Source of the DNA: Loripinus fragilis
Lineage: Eukaryota > Mollusca > Bivalvia > Lucinida > Lucinidae
Assembly: GCA_964019695.1 (NCBI GenBank)
Contig: OZ026521.1
Span: 36,454,939 to 36,518,938, forward strand
DNA: 64,000 nucleotides
Direction: 5' to 3'
Shown here: one piece after another, positions 45,951 to 56,240 of the stretch
Layout of the letters: each line of letters starts with the position of its first letter
How positions within the stretch are numbered: the stretch's first letter is position 1
Made by a program: the position numbers and the translations under genes
The notes under the pieces: generated by a model
Seen by the model: only the letters and a program-made list of their open reading frames with translations
Databases searched by the model: none
Told to the model about the DNA's origin: nothing

Positions 45951-46396
45951 AGCAGACTGAGTATATATCAAAGCTGATCCGAGTCATCTCGTTTGGTGGC
46001 CTTCTCATGCCTAGTCATCTTATTTTTGAGAACCTTCCGTCTCATTTGGGAGGATGATGTTCTGGGGGTCTTTCTTTTTGTTATGACTTCCCGTTTCAAA
46101 AGTTGACAAAATAGTTGCACAAAGAACGTTGGGGGTAAACATTTACTGTTAGCCGTGTGTGTATAGCCTCTACCATAGTAGCAGAATGACACATACAATG
46201 CAGAATACCGTAAAGCCTGTCATGTCCATCTGTGCCCATCAGTGTGCGTGTATCCTTGTTAATGATGTGTTATAGTTCTTGTGCAATAATTGTACTCACA
46301 TTTAAACACGAACATGCTTTGAAATGCTGGCTATTCTGGACGGTTTAGTACAGACTGTACTCCCATGGCAATAAATGTTTTTCTCGTTTCGTTCAG

Positions 46397-46477
46397 AGTG
46401 GCCAAACTCATGTTGCCAGCACGTGTATAAGGACACTTACACCAGATGCGTCCATGCATTCTTGAAATACGCATGAA
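46397..46477 (+). pseudogene. Probable decayed CTLD C-half exon
   Basis: Acceptor CTCGTTTCGTTCAG, phase 1. It reads EWPNSCCQHVYKDTY, then TRCVHAFLKYA and TGA. In intact C-half exons the last cysteine follows the previous one by eight residues (CYARFPFLC, CTEYLYSIC). Here that place is alanine (CVHAFLKYA) and a stop follows at once. This suggests a C-half that lost its closing cysteine, or an alternative terminal exon giving a truncated protein after 42538. Confidence 0.45.
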
Positions 46478-46928
46478 GCTTTCCACTACTGCTAGATGTC
46501 AATATTTTGCCCTCGTCTTCGTGTGTGAGTTCATGGGTGTTCTGGTATTCGCCTATTCACCTGGGGCACTGTTCGCCTCTGCAAATCGGTACCCTAATCT
46601 GGAGATTTGGTCCATGTATATTAATTTGAGGCATTCTGAAAGCAGTATAGCACTGAATGTATAAGTGTTTATTGGTTATATTAATTGTTCTAAAATTTTG
46701 AACATTTTTCCTCTCTTTTTCTTCCCCTGTATTCGAACCATAACACACAATCCGTTATGATAAACCGACGTCTTGTAACCTGGGCACGCGTGTTTTGGCG
46801 GAAATTCACTCCTGTCATTTTAAGCCATTTGGACGGCAACAGTGAATACATGTGAATACTAAGTGCAAGCCCTTATTAACCCTTAAGGTACCAAGAAAAA
46901 ATGCAATCTTAAAATGTCGCCTGTTGAA

Positions 46929-47093
46929 GTCGTCTGCTGCAAAGAATTGCCTAACATTGCTGACGAATTAGGTATAGAAGCAAACAGCGTGAACCCAGAA
47001 CAGACAGCTCCTATAGGAGCAGTCTGATCTGGGTCCACATTTTTTGCCAAAGAGGCTTCTTAAACTTTTCAGCAGACGAGAAAAGCAGACGAC
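46929..47093. repeat. GTCGTCTGCT foldback element
   Basis: GTCGTCTGCTGCAAAGAATT at left, AAAAGCAGACGAC at right, and a central ACAGACAGCTCCTATAGGAG CAGTCTGATCTGGGTC stem. Confidence 0.75.
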
Positions 47094-47099
47094 TTTTGT

Positions 47100-47840
47100 T
47101 GCGATTGGCGCATTAAGGGTTAAACCATATAATCTGCTGCAAACCTGATCAAAATGGATATAAAATAAGAAAGTTACAGATCTATGTGTGTATAGTAGAG
47201 AATTGATAGCCATGGAGGTAGCCGTTTTAAGCTGTGTGACGTCACACCCCTAATTAAATATGCATAAATAGAATAACTAGTTTTAATCTAGTTTGTATTT
47301 TTATAGATTCGTCTGATTTTGAACATTGAGAATGGCTTTTCGAAATTTACATGATTAATTGCATTTTCAACATGGTAGCCTCCATTTGCTTTATAGAAGT
47401 CAAAATTCTGATTTTCATGCTTAAATAAGGGCTTGCATTTCAGAAACAAATGTTTTCAATATTGCCGTTTCCTTTACGAATCCTGATGTGTAACCAAAGT
47501 ATGAAAGTATGGAGGCCAACGGAGGACATTTTGACTTGTAACTTGCCAAGATATTAGCCAGTGCTATCAAATGGCGGTAATTTGCAGCATGAAGCCATGG
47601 AAGCAAACGGACAGCTAAACATATCATATCATATCGAAATTTCTGTCCACTATTAAAATGTGGGTTACCATGGCTGGAATTCTCAAATCAGAATAGCAAA
47701 TAGGAAATACCATGATCATACTGCTTCTTCAGAAGCAGTCTGATCTGGGTCTGTACTATTTGTTTAGGCCTGGTCTGGTAGGTAACTAGTGTTCGAAATT
47801 GTAGAACATCTACCATACCAGTCCTCGTGGTTGGTCTTTT
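47100..47840. other. Intron; foldback stem only
   Basis: CTGCTTCTTCAGAAGCAGTC TGATCTGGGTC at 47720-47752 is another GATCTGGGTC-type palindrome. No exon recognised. Confidence 0.4.
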
Positions 47841-47844
47841 TCAG

Positions 47845-48351
47845 GTGTTAGTTTTACCCATCCCACTATGGAACTCATGCATTGTATTGCACTTAAGGTG
47901 ACCTCACAACTGTACAGTAGAATCACGAGAAGCTGTACAGAATATCTGTACAGTATTTGCGAGCGTCCAGCAAGTTCAGCAGCAACCGTAGCCAGCACCG
48001 CTGCGTCCTCGACAACCGTAACCAACACTACAGTGTACTCGACAGCCGTAGCCAACCCAGTTGCGTCCACAACCTCACTTTTCAGCACTTTGGATTCGTC
48101 CACTTTGACCACACTGAACGTTGGAACCACGACACAGCATGCTTCGATTGTTGGAACCACAGCACAGCCTGCTTGGATTAAAAGGAAACATCATGAGTAT
48201 TACGTCACGCAGGATCACATGACGCACAAGGAAGCTGAGAAACACTGTACTGATCACCTGAACAGCTCTTTGGCCTTCTTCACCATGGCAACCATGTACT
48301 TCAACCTACCACAGATGCTTCATCTATATCCAGACAAATACTGGGTTGGAG
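47845..48351 (+). CDS. Exon: C-half of CTLD 3, mucin-like linker, N-half of CTLD 4
   Basis: A 507-bp exon (169 codons), phase 1 to phase 1. Acceptor GGTCTTTTTCAG, donor TTGGAG|GTAATA. Residues 1-45 close the preceding lectin-like domain (MHCIALKVTSQLYS, RSCTEYLYSICERP). Residues ~46-110 are a Ser/Thr/Ala/Val linker with repeated TTV-N-T and GTT-AQ units, likely O-glycosylated. From ~112 a new domain opens (HHEYYVTQDHMTHKEAEKHC, TDHLNSSLAFFTMATMY) and ends DKYWVGG. It therefore shows the whole module order in one exon, and supports reading 29363 the same way. The partner C-half for CTLD 4 was not found downstream in this window. Confidence 0.85.
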
Positions 48352-48359
48352 GTAATAGC

Positions 48360-49310
48360 TTTCATATTATCGCAATAACAATACCATATTCGAATTAAGG
48401 AATCGACTGTGTGCATATATTTTGCAACTTTCTAAGCAATCTTTTGAAAATAGCGTTGGTCAAGATCAGCTGGCTTCTGGTGAAGCCAGCTGATCTTGAA
48501 TCCGTATTAAAAATAAAATTGCACCTCTGTACTCGGACTTGAAAATAGAAGTCCACATAGTCCACAGTCACACAAAGTACTCAGTGTGCGCGTTTGGGAG
48601 CATGCTCGCTTATTGTGTCTAATATGATAAAAAAAATTGGGCCACGACGCGAGAAAACCTGTCTTAGGGGTTTCCAATATCCAAGATAGCGAACATTTTT
48701 AGACATCTCCTTCCAACCCGTTTGTCATATTGAGCTAAGCTGGAGTGCTGACAGACGAGTCCCGTGTAATATCCACTTTTTGCTACGGCGTTACTTATTA
48801 ATGCATAAGTAACTAATATTAATGTATTTCCAGGTTATAAGTGACCCCCGTTTTTCTTTTTTTAAACAGCTTTAAATTGAACTTAGAAGAACGGCACTTA
48901 GCATGTGGATTTAAATGCACACCGCGTAACTAAAACTTATTTTTGGGAGACGCCCTTATTTGTAACTGAAGCCCCAGTCCCCTGTACAAAAGAATAACTT
49001 AGTTGTTTTTTCCTGTGAATATACCTATGTGTACCCCAATAGATACACGTGGTATATTTGCATTGCTATGATGATATGTACTAGCCTACAGGACTATCTA
49101 TATCCGATGATTCAACGAAAATCTATTTCGCAAACCTCACTCGTCATCATTTTGACTCACACACGCACGCACACCCGCAATTGTAAAAGTCTATAGGGGT
49201 CCTAGACCGTGCCTTATTGAAAGCAGGCACATATAAGGCTTAAGCATGAAACATGCATGTACATTTCAATTTATTGACTCTTTTTGCCTACGAGGTAATT
49301 TGTCATGATT
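48360..49310. other. No gene seen; hairpin at 48463
   Basis: AAGATCAGCTGGCTTCTGGT GAAGCCAGCTGATCTT (48463-48498) is a strong hairpin with relatives at 26461-26494 and 28812-28855. It may be the start of the intron after the 47845 exon. Confidence 0.45.
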
Positions 49311-49312
49311 TT

Positions 49313-49484
49313 GTCGTCTGCTGATATTTTTTTCAAAATCAGTTTTTTCCTTGTCGTTGCTTTTTCTAAATGATCTTTCGTGAATATCAGTAGAGTGCTA
49401 AGCAGTTTGGATCCAGATCATGCCCGACGTTTTGTCGGGCCTGATCTGGGTCCAAATTGTTTGCAAAGGTAGTCAGCAGACGAC
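49313..49484. repeat. GTCGTCTGCT foldback element, complete
   Basis: Ends GTCGTCTGCTGATA and GTCAGCAGACGAC. The core is GGATCCAGATCATGCCCGAC GTTTTGTCGGGCCTGATCTG GGTCC, a long palindrome. The best preserved member of the family in the window. Confidence 0.8.
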
Positions 49485-49921
49485 ACTTGTAAGTAAAGAG
49501 TTTATGACTACAATTCAAGTTTAGAGAGTTGACGAGAAATAGCGAATTAGGGATATACATTAAACTTAAAGAGCATCAAATATTTGCCTGCTAAAGCTAT
49601 TTCGCTGAACTGCTTAACTGTTTTACCGAAGGCAAGTTAAGGTAAAATGTTGGGCATTATCTGGATCCATACTGTTTGATAACCTACTTGTATTCCTGAA
49701 TGACATATTTTTAGGAAACAATGATCTCGAAAGGAAATTCAGCCATTGTTTAAGGTTCAGACAATACTGTTACTTGGATCGTTTTTTTTTAACTCAGGCC
49801 ATTTCAATGCATCGCCTTTAGATGTACAGTGAAGTTTATGAGTCAGTATAAGCAGTGAATCATAGCTTAATGCACGAAGATTGTGCCAGTTAAGCAATTT
49901 TAGCGTGAAGTTGCGATTGTT

Positions 49922-50070
49922 TTTATCAGTTTAAACACGTGTTTTGGGTGCTCAAAAGAACCATATCATCGAGACGGTTGTTTTGAGTACACACAACATA
50001 TTTTTGGGTTGAGAAATAGGACAAATAATTCTCTGTTACGCACTCTTATCTGTGGGACTGACGAATTACC
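49922..50070 (+). repeat. Foldback repeat, copy 2
   Basis: Matches 31255-31400: TGTTTTGGGTGCTCAAAAGA ACCAT, complement TTTTGAGTAC, then GAGAAATAGGAC and ACGCACTCTTATCT. Confidence 0.65.
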
Positions 50071-50758
50071 TCCACTGACCTGCATAAACCATGTTTTATT
50101 TATATCGCAAGGTTCACTTGGGGACTAATTCAAAGAAGAGCAGCAAAAACACACCAAAATTCCATCTAATTCCAGTCTATACAAAAACTCATATTTATGT
50201 GGAAAAAATAAATTCAATTACGCGGTATGTATCTAAATTCATTTCTCTAATTAATTTTTCAATTAAAATCACCATTAAAGAATAATTAGCAAAAAACGGG
50301 GGTCACTAATGTCCTGGAAACACTATAGCTCATTTATGAAACAGTGGTTACTTAGCCTTTAATTGTAATTGGTTTTGAAATGGACTCTTCCAAAGAGGGG
50401 TGTGATCAAAGTTATTGTTCACTGAATAACGTTTTGATTATTTTTTTTTCGTTTTACCAAGGGTAAAGTAAAACAAATGTAGACTTCTCTTATTAAAAGA
50501 GTATTTAAAACGTCTAAAATCGGGTGTCTTTTCAGTGTAAATGTCGGATGTTCAACAGCTGTTCTACCCACGGGCTGTACCTATTTTTCACCCTCGCCAG
50601 CTGGTCTAATGGTCTAACTTACAATAACTTAGAATTGTGATTAATATTTCTACCAAGAAACTATTTCCGATTATGTGTTATCAGTGTCTTTTGGGGCGAA
50701 CTTATTGATAAATTCATTACTATTGATACGAAATTCTTAAATAAGTATATTAAATATA

Positions 50759-51797
50759 CTAAAGGACTTTGAAAACGCATCACCCAGATTAAATCCTTTA
50801 TCTCACAAACCCTGAGAATGTCAGCGAAATAATTATTATTGCGTATCATTGTCTGACCATCTTGTAGTGTGTCCTAGAAATTTCACGGTTGTAAATTTTC
50901 TTTTAGGTATTGAAAAAGTATCCGTTTTAAGACAGGGGTGGTCGATTTTGAAGGAAACAAATTCAGCTGCAATTTAACACGCGTTAGTTTTGATTCCTGA
51001 CTTAACGAATTTGCGTCCTTTGCTTCTTTCACGATTGCACATTCATCATTGAATGATTAGAAATGAATTGACAGTTTGGTATGCTCCAAATTACACCCCT
51101 TTCAAATTATCGACATACCCCACCCAACCTGATTACTATAGTCTAGTAATAAAATTCAACGTCTTCGGCCTTTCAAAGTTTCAATTTCTTACGTCCGGTT
51201 TTATTGGGAGAGGCTAAGGTCATACATAAATGACAGATTATTCATAAATTACGCTTGTATCACGTGTCTTTTGTATTGTGCAAGTGACGTTAACGTAAAT
51301 TTTTAAGACGTTCTCGATCACATGACAGCAGATCTTCTTCAACGATTTACATCAAAACGTCTTCCCCACATGCTTGTCAGTGTATGTAATCAATAACAGT
51401 AATGAAAGCGTGCATAAAGGTAACTAATGGAGATGTTTCTAAAAAGGAGCTATAAATTGATGTGCAAATTTGACGTTTATTTTCAAAATTTTGAAGTTAT
51501 AAACTACTTTTAATTAGAAAAAGTCTATAAACTCTTTTGGTGACATGGTATCATACACGCCACAGTTTACACATAAGAATAATCAAAAAGCTTCATTTAT
51601 TTGTGCAGAAAGGTGTTGGATGCTGTATGTACCCATGTGACGTCATCAGCAGCGTCGCGTGATAGTGCCGTCAAATTAATGACTGATTCATAACAATTCT
51701 GGGTTGCACATTAAGTCCTGCGAGTACCTTTTCAATCGCATATACGGTGTGCAAGAAAAGTGCAAAAATATGGTGATGCGTTTTCAAAGTCCTCTAG
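50759..51797. mobile_element. TA-flanked mariner-type MITE, ~1.04 kb
   Basis: The ends CTAAAGGACTTTGAAAACGC and GCGTTTTCAAAGTCCTCTAG are inverted repeats (one mismatch) flanked by TA at 50757-50758 and 51798-51799; the pairing runs inward to GATG. No transposase frame. A lone related end (ACTGAAGGACTTTAAAAACG) lies at 52820. Confidence 0.8.
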
Positions 51798-51799
51798 TA

Positions 51800-53965
51800 T
51801 AAGTATATGAAGGACTATTCTGTAAATCATTGTGACGTCATTTATTCTATATTTAGCAGTGTGCGAGGTTAAATTATTTCGTGCCACGATAAAACAGAAA
51901 CGAACTTTTCATTTTATTAGAAAATAGAAGCAAGAAAATCTTAAACAAACAAACAGAACGGACAACGGACATACAAGCAGAAAATATGAATAAGCAAAGA
52001 AAATAACCTAAGAAAGATTAAAGGCAAAACGCGGAAAATAGGTCATTCTATTGGTTTGACCTCAGGTTTGTTTTCGATGTCATCGAAGCAAATTGTGTCA
52101 AACGATCATCATGCCAGGGACGTATATATTGAACTGTACATCCGTGATTATGCTTGTAGATTTTTCCTATCATCCGCAAATTCATGGCTGGGGTTGGATT
52201 TCTTTCCATCTAAAGGAGGAAAATGCATGGGATATTCTTTCGACTTGAGAAGTCTTCTTTCCCCGCGGACAAGTATTGGTTTTCATAAAAGACTGAATAT
52301 AACAGGGGGAAGGAATAAAAGCCGGGACCAACGCCCGAGACTCGGGACCAAATTCCGGGACCAAAGTTTACAAGCATCAAAATGGTATTTAAAACGCAAA
52401 TGTTGACCTAAAAATTGGATCACATGTTCATTATAGAGCCTTCTTAAAAATGCTTATAAAGATTCTTTATGACTTTTTTTTATTTTTTGTCAATTACTAG
52501 CACTAATACCGGACCCTGTCATGCATTTTACACCCCGGACCAGTTTTCGCGGTATCGAAGATGTTGAGTATATTCCAAAATTTGGCTACAGAAACCTTTT
52601 AAATCCCATTTTTTCCTATTATTGTTTTAAAAGATCCCAAAGGGTATAAAAATATAAAAACAATATTTGAATTGATCTAATATTCTAAGAGAAAATTAAT
52701 CAAGGGACCAAAATCGCCATTTATATTTCTATTGCGGCATTGACGATGTCAAGAGAATTTCAATTTTTGCCTATAAAAACTTTTTAGATGCCAATTATAA
52801 ATTTCGTTTTGTCATCTATACTGAAGGACTTTAAAAACGCACCACTTGATAAATGCTAATTTATGTCAAAAATTAGATATTTTCATTATGTGAAAAATAA
52901 AATTGACAAGTTCCGTCACTCAGCTTGCATTCAATAAGAAAATCGAAACGCTGTGGCTTATGATTGCCGTGACGTCGCGATAATTCTGAGACAACTCAAA
53001 TTCAAAAAGTCACAGAGTACCCATACCTTCCATTATGAACGAAAAAAGTTTTCGAACTGATGTTTGTTCTTGAAAGCAAAAGGAAAGACAAAATCAAATC
53101 ATGAAGTTTTAGGCCTTTGGCAACGTTCATTACGTCTATATGACGTCATTGATTTTTGACGTAATTGGCCGTTTATATCATAAGGATCAGGAATAATAAA
53201 AAAGAAGTTGCAGACAGATACTCCTCAATCAGTTGCATAAAGACAAAAGTATCGCGACATACGCGGACGTCACCCGTCTGTTATTGATGTTTGAAAATTT
53301 AAGACTGACGTTAGCAAAGAAACGCTGCGAGTGGGAGTGTAATAAAACGATTTTTTCTGAAAACTTTTGTGTTTTTTCCATTTGTTAAGACATCTGGCTA
53401 CCACCTAAAAGTGTTTGTTTTCAAATTGAAATAAATTCACATTTGTCAGACGACAATTGTTGAAAAACACTTACCTCAATATTACGTCAGAATGAACAGC
53501 ATGAGCAAATCGAAATCATGGCAAATCATGGTCCATTTTGCAAGAGGATAAAAAATGATAAAGAAAAAGTCAGTATATAAAGCTGGCAAAGAGTATAAAA
53601 ATAAAAAAAAGTATATTTGAATTGGCCTAACTTGAATTCTGATAATAAAGCTATACCTTATAGCGGTTGAGTTTGTCAATGACCTGATAACCCACCTTTA
53701 ACGAGAGTGTTAGGGAATTTAACTAATCACGCCCATAATTGTATATGATTAATTAATCAGCTAACGAGATTTAATTATGATAGGAGCTAACATTATTCTG
53801 AAGCATCATAGAAACAATGGACAATCAAGTTATCTTTGGCGGCCAAATTAACATGCAAAATAATAAACGAACAATTCACCTTGGCATATTTCACTTATTC
53901 CAAAACAAAAAAAACAAAAAAAAACATGCTGGGTATAAAAACCCTGATACTTCTGCATCTCACCA
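51800..53965. other. No gene seen; lone MITE end at 52820
   Basis: An open frame at 52056-52406 resembles no family I know. 52820-52850 is a relative of the 50759 element end, without an identified partner. Nothing else recognised. Confidence 0.4.
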
Positions 53966-53969
53966 CTGA

Positions 53970-54350
53970 GACGCTACTCTTGTCGCAAACTCGACTGAGC
54001 TTCAAAAATCGAGAAATAGCGAATTTCTATATTATTTCTCATTTGAGCGATCAGCGAAGGCTCAGGCGAGTCTGTGAATTTTCGTAAATTCGACTTAGCT
54101 TTAAAATTCGAAAAATAGCAAATTTCCATATTTCTTCTCATCTGATGCGAGCAGCAAAATCACAGGCGAGACTGCATGTGCATTGGCATAAACTCGACTG
54201 AGCCTTCGTTGCTTTTAATTGCGACAGATACCTAATTTCAAGATTTTCTTTCTAGTTTACTGCAAGCAGCGAAAGCTCAGGCAAGGCTGTGCATTGGCAT
54301 AAACTCGACTGAGCCTTCTCTGCTTGAAGATGCGATAAGTACCAAATAAG
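53970..54350. repeat. Tandem repeat, ~105-120-bp unit, about four copies
   Basis: AAACTCGACTGAGC(C)TTC, a TTCAAAA/GCTTTTAA stretch, ATAGC(G/A)AATTTC and GC(G/A)AGCAGCGAAGGCTCAGG CGAG recur four times with drift. Confidence 0.7.
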
Positions 54351-54385
54351 TTTGATATCTCAAACGTTTCTGTAGGCTTAATATA

Positions 54386-55164
54386 CTGAACAAAAGTGAA
54401 AACGCTACACCTGAATTGTTTGCCATCTATATACAAAATTATGCAAACCAAGAATGCAATTGAAAGTGCATCTTAATGTTCAAATACTGTGTAATGCATA
54501 ACAGTAAAAGTTTTACGGATGTTGTCACAAGGAAACACATGGAAGCCATTTAAATGTGATACTGAGGGGTCCATTTTTTCAGGTTGCCAAAAAGCAATCT
54601 TAAAAAGCGGATTTTCACTCAAATTGCCAAGTTTAAAAATTTAACACTGAAATCTCCATTGGAAAATCAATGTGTTGTTGCATCTTAGTATGAGGACGTT
54701 ACTAGTCGAGAAATGGTAGAAACAATGTGCTGAGAGGTCTACCTGATTTGGCAAAAGAAAATTATCGAAAAACGTGATAAAACGAAGATTACCAAACATT
54801 TAATATTCCCTATTTGTTTTTGTCAAAGGGAGATAATTTTCAATATTTTACAAATTCGCTAAATTCGAAATTGATTTCTGAGCTTGTTTTAAGTGATTAA
54901 GCAGTTTTCTTGTGTTTTTATTAAACACAATTAAGACCAATTTTGATAAGCATAATACTTTTAATTTGCGCATGTGCAATAGCAAATTTCTGTAAATAAA
55001 GTTTTAAACACTTAAAGCAGCATAACTCATACATCAAACGAGACAATTTGGTGGAGTTTCAACGAGTCGTTTGCTGGATGTCTGGGCAACATTATTAAGC
55101 TTTAGTAAATACTTTTTGTCCAAAATATAGATAATTGGAGTGAGGCGTTTTCACTTTTGTTCAG
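54386..55164. mobile_element. TA-flanked MITE, ~779 bp
   Basis: The ends CTGAACAAAAGTGAAAACGC and GCGTTTTCACTTTTGTTCAG are perfect 20-bp inverted repeats, flanked by TA. Non-coding interior. A Tc1/mariner-type insertion preference is likely. Confidence 0.85.
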
Positions 55165-55169
55165 TATAT

Positions 55170-56240
55170 ATTGAAATTCCCTTAACACCGTTAATACCGC
55201 AATAGAAAAATTAATGACGATATTGGTCCCGGGCTGATTATCTCTTAGGGACACGTTTTTCAACACTGACTGTCTGTTTCTTTTTTAGAGCTATCCGTGT
55301 TTGTAAAGAAAAGTTGCGGTGGTATTGCAAGTGACCAAAATGGATAATATTTTGAACAATTAAATGTCTATCTAATATTTAATCGGCCCACTTACAGTTA
55401 TGTTAAGGAAGAAGTCTTATATTTTTGTATTCATAATCGAAAGGTCTCGGTGACGCTGTGGTTTGAAAACAAACATAAGCTTTCACAAAAGCTTGCTTCC
55501 CCATCACACCGTCTGATTGAATAGTTTATGTATTAGCGAAACGTCAAGCATTTAATGACTCATTTCAAAGCCGCTTTAATGTATATCTCATTGCGAGAAA
55601 AAACTTCATAATTATCCTTCATCTATTATTACTCATAAGAACCTTTCAACAACGCCGTTTATAACATGTAACACATGTTATAGTTTTTCTTGTTCAGATT
55701 GTTAAACCTCAAAGCGCCACTCGCAACAAATGTCGACTGTATTGTGTCTGCTGAATGATTAAGAGCCTTTAAATATGTTCAAACAGTGATGACCCAGAAC
55801 AGGATCAGACTACTGTAAGTTTGATCTGGATCCACACTGTTCGCGGCTACACTTACACCAGGCAGTAATGTTGCCAAATATATGCAACAGATGACTTAAA
55901 CAGCCGACATTTTAGGCGGAATTTCGTATACGCTTTCAGCGGGGTTTTTTTCCAATCTTGTTAAATTTATTTTTCCTTGGTTGCCCGTTTCAATTTTCCC
56001 CTCAGAGACCCGGGCATTCTCTGGGGTTTATATGCAATTGTGAAGTTCAAGAAGACAATCAATATATCTTTCATACATCATAAAACTCTCTCACCAGTTT
56101 ACACTATGCGATCATATGATGATTTGCATGATACAATTACAGATAAATCTATAAAAAAAAAATGTTTCTAGCAAAAAGTTTTAATTGCAGACAAGATTTG
56201 GACTTTGTAAGAAAAGAAAAAAAAACTCTAACATTTAGAC
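55170..56240. other. No gene seen; GATCAG stem at 55789
   Basis: GACCCAGAACAGGATCAGAC and GTTTGATCTGGATCCACACT form another palindrome of the dispersed type. A splice-like site at 55288 opens only 19 codons. Confidence 0.4.

Noticed and set aside
47810..48160. Minus-strand open frame of 116 codons opposite the CTLD exon
   Set aside because: Shadow of the plus-strand exon, which has splice sites and a recognisable domain.
52056..52406. 116-codon open frame with no stop
   Set aside because: No domain, no splice context, and no composition difference from flanks.
55289..55350. Splice-like start with ELSVFVKKSCGGIASD, faintly like the decayed N-half at 33272
   Set aside because: Only about 19 codons before a stop; similarity limited to a KSCG(G/E)I stretch.
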